Source of the DNA: Gnetum montanum
Lineage: Eukaryota > Streptophyta > Gnetopsida > Gnetales > Gnetaceae
NCBI GenBank assembly: GCA_015680685.1
Contig: MNCI01029261.1
Coordinates: 1 to 44,992 of the forward strand
Direction: 5' to 3'
Length of the DNA: 44,992 nucleotides
The notes beneath the pieces were generated by a model. The model saw only the letters and a program-made list of their open reading frames with translations. It did no database searches and was not told the origin of the DNA. Position numbers and translations under genes: made by a program. Positions within the stretch are counted from its first letter, which is position 1. The number at the start of each line of letters is the position of its first letter. Positions 43,930 to 44,992 of this stretch are shown here, one piece after another.

Positions 43930-44992
43930 TTGAAAATAAGGTATTTGACAAATTTGAAGAATTTTTGAATTTCCAAGGCCAAAAATGAAGGATTTGAGAT
44001 TAATTTGGAAGGTTCAGGATAACATTGGATAGACCAAAAGGCACCAAAAATATAATGGAGTAGAATTTGACAATGAAATTCATGAATAGGATGAGGAAAA
44101 AGGGCATGTTTTGGTGCATAGGAATGTTTGAATGAGAAGGATGATAAAGAAAAGAATAACATTGGAAATGTAGTGCTTGGAGGGTATAAAATGATGTGGT
44201 GGTGTGCAACAAGTACAAATTACAAAAGTCACATAAGTGGATCCTCCCCAAAGCAGGTTCCAACCTATAATGCCCTTGCGTAACCACACCTTAAAATGTC
44301 CATAGGCAATAGAAGGATTAAATGTAATTTACACTGATGCAACAAAACACACACATGTTAAATACCACCATAATGAGGTATGAATTCTATGCCACACAAG
44401 ACACAAGTTAGAAATACTTAGACAGTGAGATGAAATGAATTGTAGAAGGGATTGCAGATATTGGAATGTGAGGTAACTGACCCAGGGCATAATGAATCTT
44501 GAGTGTAGGACGTGATTAATGTGTCATTAGCCCGTTCCTCCAAAATCAAGACCAATTCCATTCCTTCGATCAGTGAAATCACATTACTTCATCCAATGAT
44601 GGACAACCGTAAGAGCATCATGACAGTAAGCCATACGATCACTTAGCGTTTTGTGCAAGGGAGGAGTGATTTGGAATTTCTTTGCGACATACTTTTTTCT
44701 TGGCCACTTTGGCACACTCTCCTTCCTTATTTTTCTTTCTCTTTTTCTTGATGTATAATCTAGAGAAGTCGCCTACCTTCAGGCATGGGTGCATGTCTTT
44801 CCAGTGGGACCCCCTAGAATAGCATTGGGTTTCTTTATTAAGTGCCTTTATTACTCTTACTCCCATTTTCTGTTACATCTACAAGGATCTTAGTACAACC
44901 AAGCTACATGATAACTCCTACAAATGTCACCAAAGAGAATCCACAAGTCCCCTTGATGTCACACCCTAGCCATTTCTTCTTAGTCCATCATT
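43930..44992 (-). other. Post-pol spacer of element F
   Basis: No coding frame is recognised. The minus strand near 44,225-44,285 (TTGGGGAGGATCCACTT) matches A's spacer at 30,377-30,395, confirming the orientation. Pol is expected beyond the right edge. Confidence 0.6.

Larger units (their letters stand above)
39433..44992 (-). mobile_element. Element F: TGATGA-family retrotransposon, 3' part, running off the right edge
   Basis: In minus orientation the window contains F's spacer, promoter-like repeats, aORF, polypurine tract and 3' LTR. Its pol and 5' LTR must lie beyond 44,992. The left flank ATATC (39,428-39,432) is the expected target duplication. F inserted in the aORF of G in the same orientation. 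Confidence 0.88.

Noticed and set aside
43632-44162. 176-codon minus-strand ORF in element F spacer
   Set aside because: It translates the 28-bp tandem repeats and C-runs of the promoter-like block; no counterpart exists in B.
1-44992. tRNA or rRNA genes, CRISPR arrays, bacterial operon signals
   Set aside because: None seen; the content is plant nuclear repeat DNA.

Overview
The window looks like nuclear DNA of a seed plant, probably a gymnosperm. I base this on a plant jasmonate-receptor (COI1) exon, a plant-type O-methyltransferase fragment, and about 37 kb of nested, decayed Ty3/gypsy LTR retrotransposons of the Athila/Tat type. The species cannot be named from the sequence. No complete host gene is present.

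Layout. Positions 1-5,674: AT-rich DNA with a degraded O-methyltransferase fragment (1,438-1,905) among short tandem repeats, and a strong 28-bp-arm hairpin (5,046-5,116). Positions 5,675-6,427 (-): the terminal exon of COI1, with a 3' splice site at its 5' edge. No other COI1 exon was recognised in the remaining 38.5 kb, so the retrotransposons either fill a giant intron or follow a truncated gene.

From about 8,195 most of the window is one LTR family whose LTRs start TGATGA and end TCATCA. Element A (+) is old and lacks its 5' end; it spans 8,195-13,759 and 29,768-31,928. Element B (+, 13,760-29,767) is inserted in A. B has both LTRs, a GTGTG target duplication, a tRNA-Asp-like primer-binding site, gag-pol, a polypurine tract and an extra ORF (aORF). 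A solo LTR C (-, 33,742-34,416) is flanked by TTAGT. Element G (-) contributes its 3' LTR (36,292-38,004) and part of its aORF (to 39,432). G's LTR is interrupted by a solo LTR E (+, 37,128-37,982, flanked by CCAAC), and its aORF is interrupted by element F (-, 39,433 to beyond the right edge). A different gypsy element, chromovirus-like, leaves two integrase remnants at 32,810-33,125 and 35,240-35,800.

The most interesting system is the aORF module between pol and the 3' LTR. In B it is a sense-strand frame of 891 codons (25,889-28,561). Its ATG directly follows a good 3' splice site, and a matching 5' splice site and a TATA box lie upstream. The upstream promoter-like segment carries a motif that recurs in the U3 of B's own LTR (GTATACG type). 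In F the equivalent segment carries a different motif (GATATCG type) that matches F's own LTR. This suggests that LTR and internal promoter change together within each element. All elements are probably dead: the coding regions hold many stops, mostly explicable by C-to-T or G-to-A change, as expected of heavily methylated plant repeats.
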